Position numbers and translations under genes: made by a program
The notes under the pieces: generated by a model
What the model saw: the letters and a program-made list of their open reading frames with translations, nothing else
What the model was told of the DNA's origin: nothing
Database searches by the model: none
In this document: in pieces, positions 21,380 to 33,115 of the stretch
How positions within the stretch are numbered: position 1 is the first letter of the stretch
Layout of the letters: every line of letters starts with the position of its first letter
Assembly (NCBI GenBank): GCA_000507305.1
Contig: DF240838.1
Coordinates: 9,155-73,154 of the forward strand
Direction: 5' to 3'
DNA: 64,000 nt
From: Breviolum minutum Mf 1.05b.01
Taxonomy: Eukaryota > Sar > Dinophyceae > Suessiales > Symbiodiniaceae

Positions 21380-22130
21380 CTGCGCCCCGTAGAGATGAGA
21401 AGGTGTGGTATGACTGGTATGATATGAAAATGACACAGAAGAAATGTCAATGTGACATTGCCGTCGTATTACACAAGTACAACTTTACACAGTATGGATG
21501 ATTTTGTTCGTGTAAGTACCATCCGCCCTTCAAAACATGGCTCTCGTAGTGGCATTGTCTGGAGGTACAGCTAGAACATCTGCCAATGTACAGGATTACT
21601 GAGAGTGAAATAAATGGAAGAAACGTATATTATATATTGACTGTGTTCTCTCTTTCCATATTTAAATATACAAAAGTAGTAACTCTTATAATTATCAATA
21701 TATCATGTTGAGTCATTTGAGCAGCGCTTGTGTGATCACTGGCTGTTGAAAATCATGAGTCTGCAATCATTCATGGGCATTCACCTGGAATGGAAGAAGT
21801 TGTCAGACTTACACTACCCGTGCGATCGTTGTGTTCAAGCATAGTACCATGATGTACCGTGCACCCTGTGATCGATTCTTCATGTGAAGGGAACCCGGAA
21901 GGTGGCTCCTATGCAGTCCAAATACTCAAGGATTTGAGATAGCCCGATACAACTATACCACATGCTACCCACAGCAGCTATAGTTTAACTTAATTTAAGA
22001 TACCCTGATGCTTACATCATTTAATGTAAAATACAATACATCATTAAGTGTTATGTAATTGTGTGTATTATTTTATGTTTTCTATTTATGCTCTTTTCAT
22101 GCATTATCCATGAATCTGCACCAATCCAAG

Positions 22131-22285
22131 CCGCCAAGCTCTTTACCCCAACCTTCGACAAACGCATGGTGCGACGGATGGCTTTGCTGATTCGAGCGGG
22201 CACCAACTTCATGTCCAACTCCTGTCACGGTCAATCGGTCCATCGGTCCATCACTTTGATCAAGAATGAGCTCCGCACTGAAGAT
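22131..22285 (+). CDS. Possible plus-strand exon, ankyrin-like
   Basis: A CCAATCCAAG acceptor and a GAAGAT|GTAATT donor bound 155 nt. It reads KRMVRRMALLIRAGTNFM, resembling the helix-2 and loop of an ankyrin repeat, then RSITLIKNELRTED. The minus strand is also open (ILDQSDGPMDRLTVTG) but has less typical codons. Confidence 0.4.
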
Positions 22286-22989
22286 GTAATTCATGATCAA
22301 TTCAAGATCATATACAAATATATTATATATATATATATATTGGTCATGTGTACCACTAAATTCACCGAATGTTGGTTGGATGCTTTGTGCGTGGTGGGAT
22401 CCGCCAAAAAATGAATTCCCTTGACAAAACCAGCAACTTGAAGCTTTGTCCGAAAGCAAAAAAATGATCACTTCGTCAGCTTATCTTAGATAGAATTTTC
22501 TAAATGAGAGCATTTTCCAAGTCGTGCACGTTTAAAATCATCTTAGGTCTACAACTTTAATTGCATGGTGCAATGGTGCACCTCTTCCATATATTCATCG
22601 GTGGATAAGTCCACGGAAAGCTTTGACCTCAGCGCCGGTGGTAAGATCTTAGAGATGTGACGACATCAATGCGTTTTGAGTATCTGATTGTCCGGAGCCT
22701 CGGGACACCTTCCACGCCTTCCATTTATTCCATGTACACACTTGTTTCTAAAATTCTAAACTGAGGTGTTGCGACGAACTGAGAAACAGTGTTCAAAAAA
22801 AAACTCTGTTGCATGGAACTAGGCTAACTAGGCCCAACTAGGCCTCCTGACTCTTCACGAACGGCTGCAGCAGCGGCCATCAACAAAACAAGACTCCAGC
22901 ATCGGAAGAACACCATCTTCAGTGCTGAAGAGGAAATGAGATACAAACTACGACCGTCTTGGATCTTTTGAGTGAGAAAGTTTGACTAC

Positions 22990-23032
22990 GGCAACGGCGA
23001 AGCATCGGGATGCATGGATTGCACGACAGCAT
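22990..23032 (-). CDS. Micro-exon, unknown protein
   Basis: A CTGTCCTTCAG acceptor and a TTGCC|GTAGTC donor bound 43 nt reading AVVQSMHPDASPL. A second frame (SCNPCIPMLRRC) remains open beyond it. Confidence 0.4.
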
Positions 23033-23230
23033 CTGAAGGACAGGAGAAGCAAACAGGGTCAAGAAGATGCAAAATGATCCCACGGACGCAAACATGTCCA
23101 TCATGCATCATCATTGTCACCACCATCCACAGTCAAAACAAAATCACGTGGAATTGAATCACAACTCACCTACCATACTTTTCCAGAAAACTTTAGGGCG
23201 AAGGTCTGCAAACAAAGCACCTATTGTCAC

Positions 23231-23373
23231 CTTTCACGACTAAACGGAGGGTGCACTCCTCCTTCTTCAAATAGTCCCTGGATCCTTCCGGCAACCTCAG
23301 CAAGTAAAATGCACGACATGGCAAAACGTACGGCTCCGAGAATTTTTTGCGAAAAGTGATCGAAAGTCGGGGA
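23231..23373 (-). CDS. Exon, unknown protein
   Basis: A GCTTTCCTAAG acceptor and a GAAAG|GTGACA donor bound 143 nt reading FDHFSQKILGAVRFAMSC, LLAEVAGRIQGLFEEGG and HPPFSRER. Well supported; product unknown. Confidence 0.65.
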
Positions 23374-23671
23374 CTTAGGAAAGCATGTTCCTAATCTAAT
23401 TCCAACAGCGTGACACGGAGACTGAAGGGGGGTTTGTTTTTATTCTTGGCTAGCGGCTATAGGGGATGATGAGGAAGCCATCATGTCTCTGCCACAAGAA
23501 ACGCATCAAAATAAATCAATGTTGACATTATGTGGGATTGTAATATCAGTACCTCGAACGCAAAGCTGGAGCAAACCAACCATTCCCCACCTTGAACCCC
23601 CTAAATCCCTAAACCCTGAAGAATAGGAACGAATAAATGAATAGATCCGGTCACTGCATGGTTTCAACAAC

Positions 23672-23737
23672 CTTTCGCCCAGTAGCTTCTTGGGTGCGGC
23701 CAAAATCACCTCCACTGCATTGGCCACAATGAAATTC
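23672..23737 (-). CDS. Exon, unknown protein
   Basis: A CAGCCAAG acceptor and a GAAAG|GTTGTT donor bound 66 nt reading NFIVANAVEVILAAPKKLL. Not recognised. Confidence 0.55.
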
Positions 23738-24199
23738 CTTGGCTGTAGCGATCGTAGCTACATAAATATATGTACGGTTACAGCTTTTTTGTCATCCTTT
23801 TAGTGAAAACGGCCCAAGGACATAAGAAAATTGCGATATATCAAATTCTCATGTCAGGCTCTCATCTCATATTCACAGCTCGAGACATCAACTTTGATGA
23901 ATGGACATCTATGACATCTCATATTCACAGCTCAAGCGAGATGATGAACAGCCAAATAGCTGGACAACTTAGATGAATGGATTCACAAATGAACGGCCGG
24001 ACACCAGGATGGATAAACGTCTTGATACAGTAGGTGAAGTGAACCGTCCTAAAGTCTACCCAATTTGCACAACGTGCGCCTGGAACTAGAACTGGGTCTT
24101 GAACCAAAAAAGACTTTCGCGGTTGCATGGATCCAGGGCGTTTGAAGTGTGAGATTAAGCCTGCACTGTAACTTTAAACAACCCGTGTCTGAGCCCTAC

Positions 24200-24376
24200 A
24201 AAACGACGGAAGTTTTCTCTGAGTGGCTTTGAAGTCACCAAGTTCATCACAGGCCTTTCCTCCTGGAGCAATCGGGCAACGGATATGACAGAAGGCAGGC
24301 ACGCATGAACACCGCCATCCACCTTCCACAGTCACAGAGTATAAGGTCCAATCATGTCCAATCTCAGAAATGACAC
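24200..24376 (-). CDS. Exon with a Cys-rich patch, unknown protein
   Basis: A TTCCTCAG acceptor and a TTTT|GTAGGG donor bound 177 nt reading SEIGHDWTLYSVTVEGGW, then RCSCVPAFCHIRCP and KACDELGDFKATQRK. The five cysteines within about 35 residues could bind metal or be disulphide-bonded; no family matched. Confidence 0.6.
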
Positions 24377-24585
24377 CTGAGGAATTTATCGATTGATAAT
24401 TTGTTCTATTTTGGCGAAGAGAACTGCACTTTTGCTGCGAGGTCCAGTGAACAAAATCCTGCATGCAAAGGCAGTCTATTGTTTCAGTTCCTGTTTTCTT
24501 TTCAAATCGTTGGTGTGGATTCCACACATCATTCCATACCAAACAAAACATTTCAAAACTCAGCTTCACTCTGACATTTAAGACC

Positions 24586-24712
24586 CAACTCTGACCGACC
24601 GGTGTTCCTTGGTCGGTGGCCCCACACGTGTTTGCGGCTTCAACTCTTTCGGTGCGAGGACCTGGACCGAAGAATTTGATCCCCATGGATCTTCAAAAGG
24701 TCCGTGCTCCGG
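24586..24712 (-). CDS. Putative exon, unknown protein
   Basis: The minus frame reads PFEDPWGSNSSVQVLAPKE and TRVGPPTKEHRSVRVG. A second frame (PGPRTERVEAANTCG) is open too. Limits not fixed. Confidence 0.4.
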
Positions 24713-25167
24713 ATGTTGAAGTTACTTTGTGCTCAAAATACATGCAACATCATGGAACACTGCGAAATGTGTGACAAAATCAAAAGTACCATCAATTGTT
24801 TGTATATTGTTTCTTGTTGCTCAACTGGAAACTCTCAGAACCACATCCCATTGTGAAATGCGAAAGAATTCGTGTCCAATATCATCCATCAAAATCGACC
24901 TCTGGATGTTCACGCTTCAACTGGGCCAGTGTCAACACCTTGCAATGGGGCTGAGTGATGACATGTCTTCTACAGTGTTGTTTCCATTGGTAGAGAATTG
25001 AGTTCATATAATTCGATATGTAGTAGGGCCCTGGGTTTTTTGCACAAAGTCTTTCCTTGGCAAGGATCGAAAATTCCTCCTGACTCGTCTGAAATTCTAT
25101 TTGGAGAGGTTTGATTCATGATGGCACGACATTGGTATCCACCGGCTACACATCAGCTACATGCTAC

Positions 25168-25238
25168 GTCACGGCCATGTTCATTCTCTGGTTCCAGCGC
25201 CTTGCCACCACTCTTGGCAAACCTTGGTGAATTGGATT
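25168..25238 (-). CDS. Exon, unknown protein
   Basis: A CTCTGAG acceptor and a CGTGAC|GTAGCA donor bound 71 nt reading PRFAKSGGKALEPENEHG. A second acceptor (CACCAAG) would start it at 25222. Confidence 0.5.
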
Positions 25239-25408
25239 CTCAGAGGACGGTGAACACACAACAGAATGCTCAAGAAAATGACACGTATCAACAAATACCA
25301 ATGAGCCAAGAAGGATAAGCAAAGCATGTACAGGGCAAGTTCTCCTACCAATGGCAATCAAAAGGTGCAACATGAAAAAAACATCATCTCAACAAATGTA
25401 AAAGACAC

Positions 25409-25549
25409 CTCTTCGCTCTGCATTGTGAAATTTGGTTCCAAGGGACTTCTTGAGGTATTCCGCGGGTTGTTCCGCGTAGTCTCCACGAGGCTTTCCAAAA
25501 GTGGCATGGGACCTTGCCATTCTGCCGTTGTCTTTGCTGTCGTCTTTCA
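25409..25549 (-). CDS. Exon, unknown protein
   Basis: A TGACCTCCAG acceptor and a GAAGAG|GTGTCT donor bound 141 nt reading DDSKDNGRMARSHATFGK, PRGDYAEQPAEYLKKSLG and TKFHNAERR. Basic and soluble. Convincing exon; family unknown. Confidence 0.65.
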
Positions 25550-25701
25550 CTGGAGGTCAGGGTAGTGGTGGCTTTAGAGTTATCACCGCAAAAACCATGG
25601 GATCAACACAAGAGTGTAGATGCATCACACAACTTAATACACTTTATGTTTTATATATTTAGGATGAAATAAAATAAAAGATCCAGTTCTTGATCTCATA
25701 C

Positions 25702-25827
25702 CAAGTCCTTGCTGATCAAGTGTTGCCGCACCATACGCCATCAGATCCAACAAGCCCCGGGGGTCGTACCACTTAGGATGCTTAGGACTTAGGATTGTGG
25801 GCCATATGCTAAGTGGAATATTGGGTC
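25702..25827 (-). CDS. Exon, possibly half an ankyrin repeat
   Basis: A ATGTTTCAG acceptor and a CTTG|GTATGA donor bound 126 nt reading NIPLSIWPTILSPKHPKWY and RGLLDLMAYGAATLDQQGL. The last part resembles the end of one ankyrin repeat and the start of the next, but this is weak. Confidence 0.6.
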
Positions 25828-26446
25828 CTGAAACATAGCAAAAGCAGCAGGCTACCCACACTTCAAATGTGGGCAGTTGATCTAGACTCTGAATGGTATC
25901 CAGTGGTTGTCACATTTCAGAACCACAATTTCTTGGATATTTTTTGGAAAATCAGAACCCTCCCAGGTCTGGCAAAACAAGAGCTCTCAAGACATCCGGC
26001 AGTGGTAGCTTATCAGCTGCCCAGGTGAACTACCAACGGTTTTGCCAAAGTTCCTCACTTTTTGTTGACCAAAGATCATGCCTACCCCCAATTTATAAGC
26101 TTGTTACCTTGTTCCTTTCCAAATTCCACAAACTGTCAACGGAACTGAGGCATCTACTGGTTGGCAACTGGCTTGTCCTGCGAAGAAACAGAACCGCGAT
26201 ACTCAACTTTTCGGCAGCTAACATGTGCAGAAAAAACAACGGAGGACATCATGAAATGAATAATTTGGGCCAACGCATTTTCACATAACTAAGTGAAGAA
26301 CTACAGCTATGAATCCATTGATATCCAGATTTCTTCAACAATTCAAGCACGGAATCTGTGATGAATCAACCAAGGCCACTTCAGAGACTGCTATGTGTCC
26401 ATGACCTCCAAATCACCAGCCACGTTGGCCACTTTGGGAGTAGTCC

Positions 26447-26650
26447 TTAGCCACATTTGGACAAGCCATGGATCAGCATAGTAATTTTCCTATACCCAAT
26501 GAAACCAAAATGACTCAATGACACTTTTAGTGCTGAATTTGCAGGACACAAAGCAAGAGATGATTGTAAATCTGTACTATGAAGTTTGAATGTCACTGCA
26601 AGTATTGATGCAGCAGCAGTAGTCCATTGCCTCTTTTTAAGAGTTTGCAC
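26447..26650 (-). CDS. Possible open frame, 67 aa
   Basis: The frame reads KKRQWTTAAASILAVTF and LALCPANSALKVSLSHFG. The composition is acceptable but no clear acceptor/donor pair was found. Confidence 0.25.
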   Translation of the reverse strand: MQTLKKRQWTTAAASILAVTFKLHSTDLQSSLALCPANSALKVSLSHFGFIGYRKITMLIHGLSKCG

Positions 26651-26918
26651 CGAGGGGTGTCAACACCTGTATTTTATCCCTATCGCCATATCGCGTCTCT
26701 TTTAAACTTTAGTATGTCAATGTAACTTGCACCAACCAACCAATTCATTTTTGAGAAAACTGATTGGCAGCCAATGGATGTCACAGATTCGTTCGGATTT
26801 AGGGCCGGTGGCTCACTAGTTTATGCATGTGCCTCATGGAAATGCGTTGCCTCACAAGTTTTTTCTAGGATAGGCTTAACCACCAAATATTGCCAAATCA
26901 ACCAGGTAATTCAACGAC

Positions 26919-27035
26919 GTGGCTCGTTGCAACAACCAAGGAACGTTCCAAGAGGCCCAAAGGTGGTGCAAGTTGGAGGTTTCGCATGTGAATGCTTGGA
27001 CTTGTGCATAGGAGGCCTGTGCATTTGCAAAAGAT
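26919..27035 (-). CDS. Exon, unknown protein
   Basis: The frame reads FANAQASYAQVQAFTCETSN and LHHLWASWNVPWLLQRA. It follows a CACCAAG acceptor (or ATGCACAG at 27017) and precedes a GTCGTT donor. Confidence 0.55.
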
Positions 27036-27160
27036 CTTGGTGACTTTTAACACGAGGGAAAGGTGCTGAATTCTGATCATGATCTATCCATTTTCAATAT
27101 CTTTGATGTATTTTGCGGCCTGTGTGACTGTGTGATGTACCGCTCCACTGGACTTTTTAC

Positions 27161-27235
27161 AGCTCATGGAACAGTCGACCCTCAAATCCCCACCGTGGGA
27201 CAAATTCCGGCTTGGGCGGGATGATGCGGTAGATC
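27161..27235 (-). CDS. Exon, unknown protein
   Basis: A TTGACCAAG acceptor and a GAGCT|GTAAAA donor bound 75 nt reading YRIIPPKPEFVPRWGFEG and RLFHEL. Coding appearance is good. Confidence 0.55.
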
Positions 27236-27676
27236 CTTGGTCAACTATGCAACATAATGAGGCCTCACTTTGAGAATTAGATAAGACTTTAGCAAGATTT
27301 GGCAGGCATAGTGAAACTGTATCATAAACTACGCATGCTAAACAAGGGCTATATAACCTGCCAGCACACAATTAGCAATTATTTTTGGCCCTATGTGCTG
27401 TCATCCTTTGGATGCTGCTCCGTAACTTCCCATGACTTACTGCCCAGGTTCGACTCACCGTGTTCCATGTAGGAGTACATTCTGAAGCACCTGGACATGA
27501 TGAAGTGGCCAAAATTAACATGAGAAAAGATAGAAAAGAAAAGTTCGAATGTAAAGTCTCCAAAATCAACTAGTTTCGGTTGTTGGTTTTCTACTATTTC
27601 TGAATGTTTCTTGGGCAAATTCCTGGGTCAGAATCCCTTTCATAGGAGATTCCTAGAGGCCAAACCACTGAACCAC

Positions 27677-27748
27677 CAAACCCAAACTCTCCGACAAATC
27701 CTCGACCCGTTCAGTTGTGGTAGGTTTCAGTGCCTGGTGTTTCCTGAT
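27677..27748 (-). CDS. Exon, unknown protein
   Basis: After a CTTTGAG acceptor the frame reads RKHQALKPTTTERVEDLSE before a TTTG|GTGGTT donor. The frame is also open upstream to about 27775. Confidence 0.5.
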
Positions 27749-28021
27749 CTCAAAGGGATTGGACAAGGCGTTCACGCGCCGCGTGCAGATTCAGCCAACA
27801 GCTGCAAGGTGTCATTGGGACATCGAATGTATATCTATATGCGATTAAAAGGAACTTTCAGTCTGCAAAATTAAACGCAAGGGCACCTAGGTATATAAAC
27901 AATATGTTTAGTATCTCCATTCTCACCCTACATCAGCATTGTACAGTACTGTTAGCATATGGTAGCATGCTATATAAGAATCTACTGTACTATAGTATGT
28001 GTGAGGGTTTGAGCAAGAGAC

Positions 28022-28119
28022 ATCGATTTCCCCCATCTGGGCCAACATTATGCTCCCATTCCAAGTCAGGATCCCAAGTGCCCCAAGCCAACGAGAAAGG
28101 TCCGACTCTTCACATGTTC
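28022..28119 (-). CDS. Exon, unknown protein
   Basis: An AACTTGAG acceptor and an ATCGAT|GTCTCT donor bound 98 nt reading EESDLSRWLGALGILTWNG and IMLAQMGEID. Alternating acidic and helical; no EF-hand loop is complete. Confidence 0.55.
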
Positions 28120-28215
28120 CTCAAGTTGTTAATTCCAGAGATGTGGAGACATGACCATCAGAAAGGTCCAAGGATGAGATCATCTACCTCCAATCATCCG
28201 TTTCAAATGATCAAC

Positions 28216-28316
28216 GGATATCAATGTCTTTTTTTGCTCGGAGAGTTGCAAAATCTGGGTCAGATTCAAAGCCACCGGCCTCTAGCACATTCAAAAGATC
28301 GGAGACGTCCTGGACA
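28216..28316 (-). CDS. Exon, unknown protein
   Basis: A TGGCTTTCAG acceptor opens a frame reading VQDVSDLLNVLEAGGFES and PDFATLRAKKDIDI up to a GTTGAT donor. Both ends and frame are good. Confidence 0.6.
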
Positions 28317-28811
28317 CTGAAAGCCAAACGTGTAACATGGTAGTGGTGGTTCGAAACAAAGGTGGAACGATGGTGGAACTGCCAGTGAGTTGTTGAATTG
28401 CTGATGTTTTTGTTGATCCATATTTGTTGGCCCAACTGCCTCAGAGATCAAACATATACAAGTTGACATCAAACCAATCATGGTATATTGTAAAAGATCA
28501 TGAACAAATAAAACACAATATAAACCATGCCCTCACATCAACCATCAACATTCACCAATGCCAAACCATTTTGAAACAACCATGAAGATCCATGTCCTCT
28601 GATTCTAAGAGAAAATGATCCACTTCCATCCTGGCTTGTCAAAACATCTCAATGCTTCATAGCCGATGCATATCCGCATGCGTGTCGGGAGGTCAGAATT
28701 AAAGGACTCAAGAGATACCTCCAATCTTGATAAGCAAGCTTAAAAATAAGCACTGCTGGTTTTTTTAAATAGTGCAGACAAGTAATGATTGTGAAATACT
28801 GTAATGACTAC

Positions 28812-28920
28812 TTCTTCACAGTTGATCTTGCCCTTCACAGTCTCAGCTTCCGACGAGGTCCAGTCAAGCCAACTATCAACGAGACCTTCAGCGAAACAGA
28901 AGTCGTGACCCCGGGGGGCT
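28812..28920 (-). CDS. Exon, unknown protein
   Basis: A TTTTCATAG acceptor and a GAAGAA|GTAGTC donor bound 109 nt reading GHDFCFAEGLVDSWLDW and SSEAETVKGKINCE. A second minus frame is open but less likely. Confidence 0.55.
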
Positions 28921-29269
28921 CTATGAAAATCAGCAGGGATCTAATCGAGAACTAAACGAAAAAAAAGCGACCAAAAGGAAAGAAAACGCCAACAATGAGA
29001 ATTGCTTTGGGTCCGGTCATACCGTGTATGATAGTCTTTCATAATGAATGGCAACAACTTCCAGCCAATCTGCTGTGTACCCTTTTCATTCCACACTGGC
29101 ATATTGTCAAAACATTATGATCGACCGAGGCAGTTCCACCCACATCGTCGTTCACTTTATCTGAGCCAGCGGGCCGGACTCAATGAAGTCATTTCCCATG
29201 AGTTCTGGCAGAGACTAGCTGAGAAAAGCTCAGCAAAAAACATTAAAAAAACAATGGCGGTGGCTGTTG

Positions 29270-29270
29270 C

Positions 29271-29331
<61 letters not shown>
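29270..29331. repeat. (GTT)n / (CAA)n microsatellite
   Basis: About 20 perfect GTT triplets. On the minus strand they would encode 22 consecutive glutamines after VREVEHE, which itself follows a CTGGCAG acceptor. The repeat may therefore be exonic poly-Q or simply intronic. Confidence 0.95.
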
Positions 29332-29576
29332 CATGTTCAACTTCACGCACAAACTGCCAGCCAGCAATGGTTTTTTTTTCAAACAGCCGACTTGTGTTTT
29401 TTTGTGGTCGACGACCTATCAACCCGAAGAAATGCACAAGTCCACAGGCCAGGAAGCACCAGAATCCTCATAGATCTGAGCCTTAAAAATCTGAAGATTT
29501 CGCATGCAGATTTCTGAATCAAGCTTTGAAACTTCACAACAAACATGTCCGATTCACATCTTACGGTACGATCTAC

Positions 29577-29677
29577 AGCCTCTTTTCAGAGACATTGTTG
29601 GTTGCCATGCCCGTTTTGCACATCTTCGCAGCTTCCCAGGACCCGAACCACTTTTCTGAGGATGGCATTGGTATGGC
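29577..29677 (-). CDS. Exon, unknown protein
   Basis: An AGTTGAG acceptor and a GGCT|GTAGAT donor bound 101 nt reading IPMPSSEKWFGSWEAAKMC and TGMATNNVSEKR. Both strands have other open frames here, so the frame is the best of several. Confidence 0.45.
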
Positions 29678-30633
29678 CTCAACTGTATCTCCAGATCAGG
29701 AGAAGCATTGTGTGAGCTGCCAAGATGTCAACCATTCCTTCCTTTTCATCGAAACTTGTATCTTCCACACAGTGACCCAACTTCTACCATCATGTCAGAA
29801 GATATTTTCATAAACATGCAGGTTGCTTCAAACATCCTTCTTTCCACAACGTTCACCATCAAACTTGGGTACCCAAACGTACTGAGCCGCCTTTTGGCAA
29901 TGACAGTTCCTGTTGTGTGAAGGTCTAATATGAACCAAGTCAAGTGCTTGATGCACTAAGATATTCACGCAAAGAAAGGGTGGCAAAGTGAGATTTGTGC
30001 GCCGTTGGGATGTTGAATTGCAAAAGTTGCGTGGCAATGTGCAACCAAGAATCATTGGTTCCTTTCAATGTTTTACACTGCCTACAGAGTCTACATCTAT
30101 AATTCATCATCAATTATGTCACGATCCTTCACAATCTGTCACACCTCTCCCCCAGCCATGAAGACACCCCCACCGGCAAAGGCAAACCACAAGGCGTCTT
30201 GAGGTTGCTGGAGCTCAAAGTGACCTGCCACCAACCGACTCCGAAAGCAAAAAAACATGATATCACATGGAACTGACGTGGAACTGATGTGAGTTGATTC
30301 GAAGCTGCAAATGTCATGACATGTATGTGATAATACATGTTCATTTGAACATATTTGTATAGACTTCTATTGACATAGTGAAGTGATGGTATCATAGTAT
30401 CACATGTAGTTTGCATGTATTTGCATCTGTTTCACCAATGACCAAATTGGAATACACACAAAATTGATCTGCTATGCCATGGGCACCCATGTATTTCGAG
30501 TACTGACAGGGGAAGAGCTTCTACCGGGGCGTAGGTTGATCTAAATTCTTCAAGCACATGAAGAGGGTGTCAGTTTATGTGCTATTCATGTGCGTGAACC
30601 GGCAACGGATTCCGTCTGGATGTGGCTTGATTT

Positions 30634-30834
30634 TTGAAGTTATGCTTTGGATGTATCTTTGAACGCGTGTGGCATTCTTTTCTCCACACCATCACGATAA
30701 TGAAGATTCGTAGGTATCCTACTGTTGATGTGCAAAATCCTGCGCCGCTTGAGATGGTTAGAATATCTCAATGGGCAATCGGTGCATCGGGTGGGAATCA
30801 TCGAAGAAAAACGAGTCACTTGACCTTTGGATAA
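30634..30834 (+). repeat. Possible dispersed repeat copy
   Basis: Around 30722 the plus strand has TACTGTTGATGTGCAAAATCCTGCGCC. Its consensus-like TGTTGATGGAAGAAATCCTG relatives lie at 46478 and, inverted, 46552-46580. The short plus frame through it (PTVDVQNPAP) follows the repeat. Confidence 0.4.
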
Positions 30835-30861
30835 GAAAATAACTCAACAATTATAAGGTTC

Positions 30862-30933
30862 CCTTTCGCTTCGAGTGAGTCCGACCGAGGGCGGTGTTCT
30901 CGCTTTGCAAGTGCGCCGAGGAAAGAAGCTCGG
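30862..30933 (-). CDS. Exon, unknown protein
   Basis: A CTTCACTTAG acceptor opens a frame reading ELLSSAHLQSENTALGRTH and SKRKG. It is locally more GC-rich than its surroundings. Donor not identified. Confidence 0.5.
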
Positions 30934-31033
30934 CTAAGTGAAGCTATATAATCTACTAAAGAATCAACAAATCTTCTTCATGCATGGCATGTCATGTCAC
31001 ACGTGCAAATGCAATACTGTATATGCTTCCTCT

Positions 31034-31105
31034 TATCTCTAGAGTGCTCAAAGCCACCCAGAACAGCAGCTTTTTCTTCCCGTCATCCTTCGGCGATGGG
31101 TGTGA
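31034..31105 (-). CDS. Exon, unknown protein
   Basis: A CGTTCTTAG acceptor opens a frame reading PSPKDDGKKKLLFWVALS and TLEIR. The 3' limit is uncertain. Confidence 0.5.
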
Positions 31106-33115
31106 CTAAGAACGACCGAATGACCCCTTTAGGGACTGCTTGGTGACACAAGCGACGCATGCGGAGGCGGATACGTCGACACGAGATGTTACATATATCA
31201 TTCTTGTCTTGAAATTTGAATGTTGGCTCACCATAAGTGCAATGGAAACATTGATGGAATAAATTGCTCGTTGTATATCAGGCTGCAGTCTAAAAAAATG
31301 CGTCAGGGTCATTTCCTTCTGTTCTTTCCAAATCCTATAGCTTTTGTAATGGCTGTTGCAACAAGGGTGAAACAACGTCGCGCCAATCCTGGCAGTGAAA
31401 AAGCTGAGATGACAAGGAAAAGTTGGTAGCAACGCAAGAGCTTTAGCATTCAGTTATGGAAACGAGTTGTGACATGAACATGTTATTTGTCATGGATGAA
31501 ATCCACATTGGGATGTGACATTTACCTGAGAGAACCCTCTGCTGCCAGGCATCGTTATCTCACAACCAGCAAGACCAGTAGTGACCACCAACCAACCTTA
31601 AAACAGAAGCCAACAAACGGCACATCTTAATGGTGCCAAGCAACCCAATGTGAAGAGTCTCAAAGCTGTTTGAAGAAAGTTTCGATTTGAGAAAACAAAA
31701 TCAAGTGAAACTTGGTGTGATAAAGTTCCAGCACAAAAGAAGTTTCTTCAATTCATCTGTATTCGTGTGTATTCCCTCCTCATTCATATCTCCAGCAATT
31801 CTTAGCATCAACATAGGACTATATGTAAAGCCTCCTTTGACTGATCCTCTCAGGTCCAAACAACTCTTTGCAAAGCTGAACTCACGGCCCTCCGTGGGAA
31901 GTAGTGTTTGATCGAGTTTTTAATGTGTGTTTTCCGGAAAAGCCTTGAGGGGGAAGTTGGGTGCCTCTGAAGCATTGAATAAACTTAAAGAATAATGACG
32001 CATGAAACATTGAAACCCCATCCTTTTCTTGTGTCTCAAATGGCCAAAATCCACCCCGAACAAGCGTGAAACGTCTCGAACAAAGTGTTGGATGTGGTTA
32101 CGTTACGGTAGTGGTGCAGGAGTGCAATCATCATCTAGTCAGAAAAGTCATCTAGTCAGAAAAGGGCCCAATGCATAAGACTCATCCCAGTCATCCCATA
32201 GCCTTTCCATGCAAACACACAACTTCGGATAACTTTACAACATGAAGATTATTCACTCTTCTTGGAAGATTTGCTATGAAAAACTTGGAGTTTCTGTAGA
32301 AGCCATTGTTCAGCATCTTTCCAGCCACTCAGTTGAAATATCCGCATTGAGCATCATTCATGCCAATGCATTCCTCCTTACTAAACTTCAGTCCTCACTC
32401 AAATAAACAGAATTGATTCATCAGACTGCCCATCCCATGCAGTTTTCATCCCACCTGCAATTAATGTTTAGCTGGGCTGGCTGCCACTGCCCCGTCCCTG
32501 TAGCATTCAAGGAAACTGACCTGAAGCAACACATGTGGGGCGTGCTTTAAAACAGCATCTCTTGCTGTGAGAACACTTTCACTGCAGTGGCTGTCATGGG
32601 TTCAGCTTCAGAAGCCCTCGCAATGCCATGACAATGTGTGTTTGTGTGTGATTCATGACAAGTGTAATAATCGATAAGACACTACAGAAACTACTATACG
32701 TCATTCAAATTCGCTGAAACAACATCTTGAGCCCCTCTGTGGCTGACATTCACCCTTTGTTTTACTGACCTGTTGCGCGCACAGCGCAGTTCTTGTCCGG
32801 AGCCTCCACCAAAGCGACACCTGACCGCACCGAAGGGTCATTGGACATAAGGTTTAAGGGTCATGACATGTACCGCTCTGGGCCCATCCGCAGCAAAAAA
32901 GCGACCAATCATAACAAATACCCCGTATTGTTGCACATGCATAAATATGAATGTCAGTCTTATATTCAAATGGCATATACACTACAGTGCTACAGGCTTA
33001 TCAAAACACAACAATATCCAAATGAGTCAAAACCGTTGTAAGATATTGTAAAACAAGTTGAGATAAGAGATTTACCATGATATACATCATTACCTAGAAT
33101 TAGTTGGTATGTTAC
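31106..33115. other. 2-kb stretch without a supported exon
   Basis: Several short frames are open on both strands (for example at 31106-31432 minus and 31687-31911 plus), but none has both codon character and splice signals. Contains the 17-bp duplication at 32131. Confidence 0.3.
32131..32164. repeat. 17-bp tandem duplication
   Basis: TCATCTAGTCAGAAAAG occurs twice in direct succession at 32131-32147 and 32148-32164. Confidence 0.9.

Noticed and set aside
29044-29517. 157-residue plus frame with a poly-Val run
   Set aside because: The run is the GTT microsatellite read in one frame; flanks have no coding character on plus.
30841-30950. Locally GC-rich, structured-looking stretch considered as an RNA gene
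   Set aside because: No tRNA, 5S or snRNA hallmarks; it reads as a minus exon after a CTTAG acceptor.
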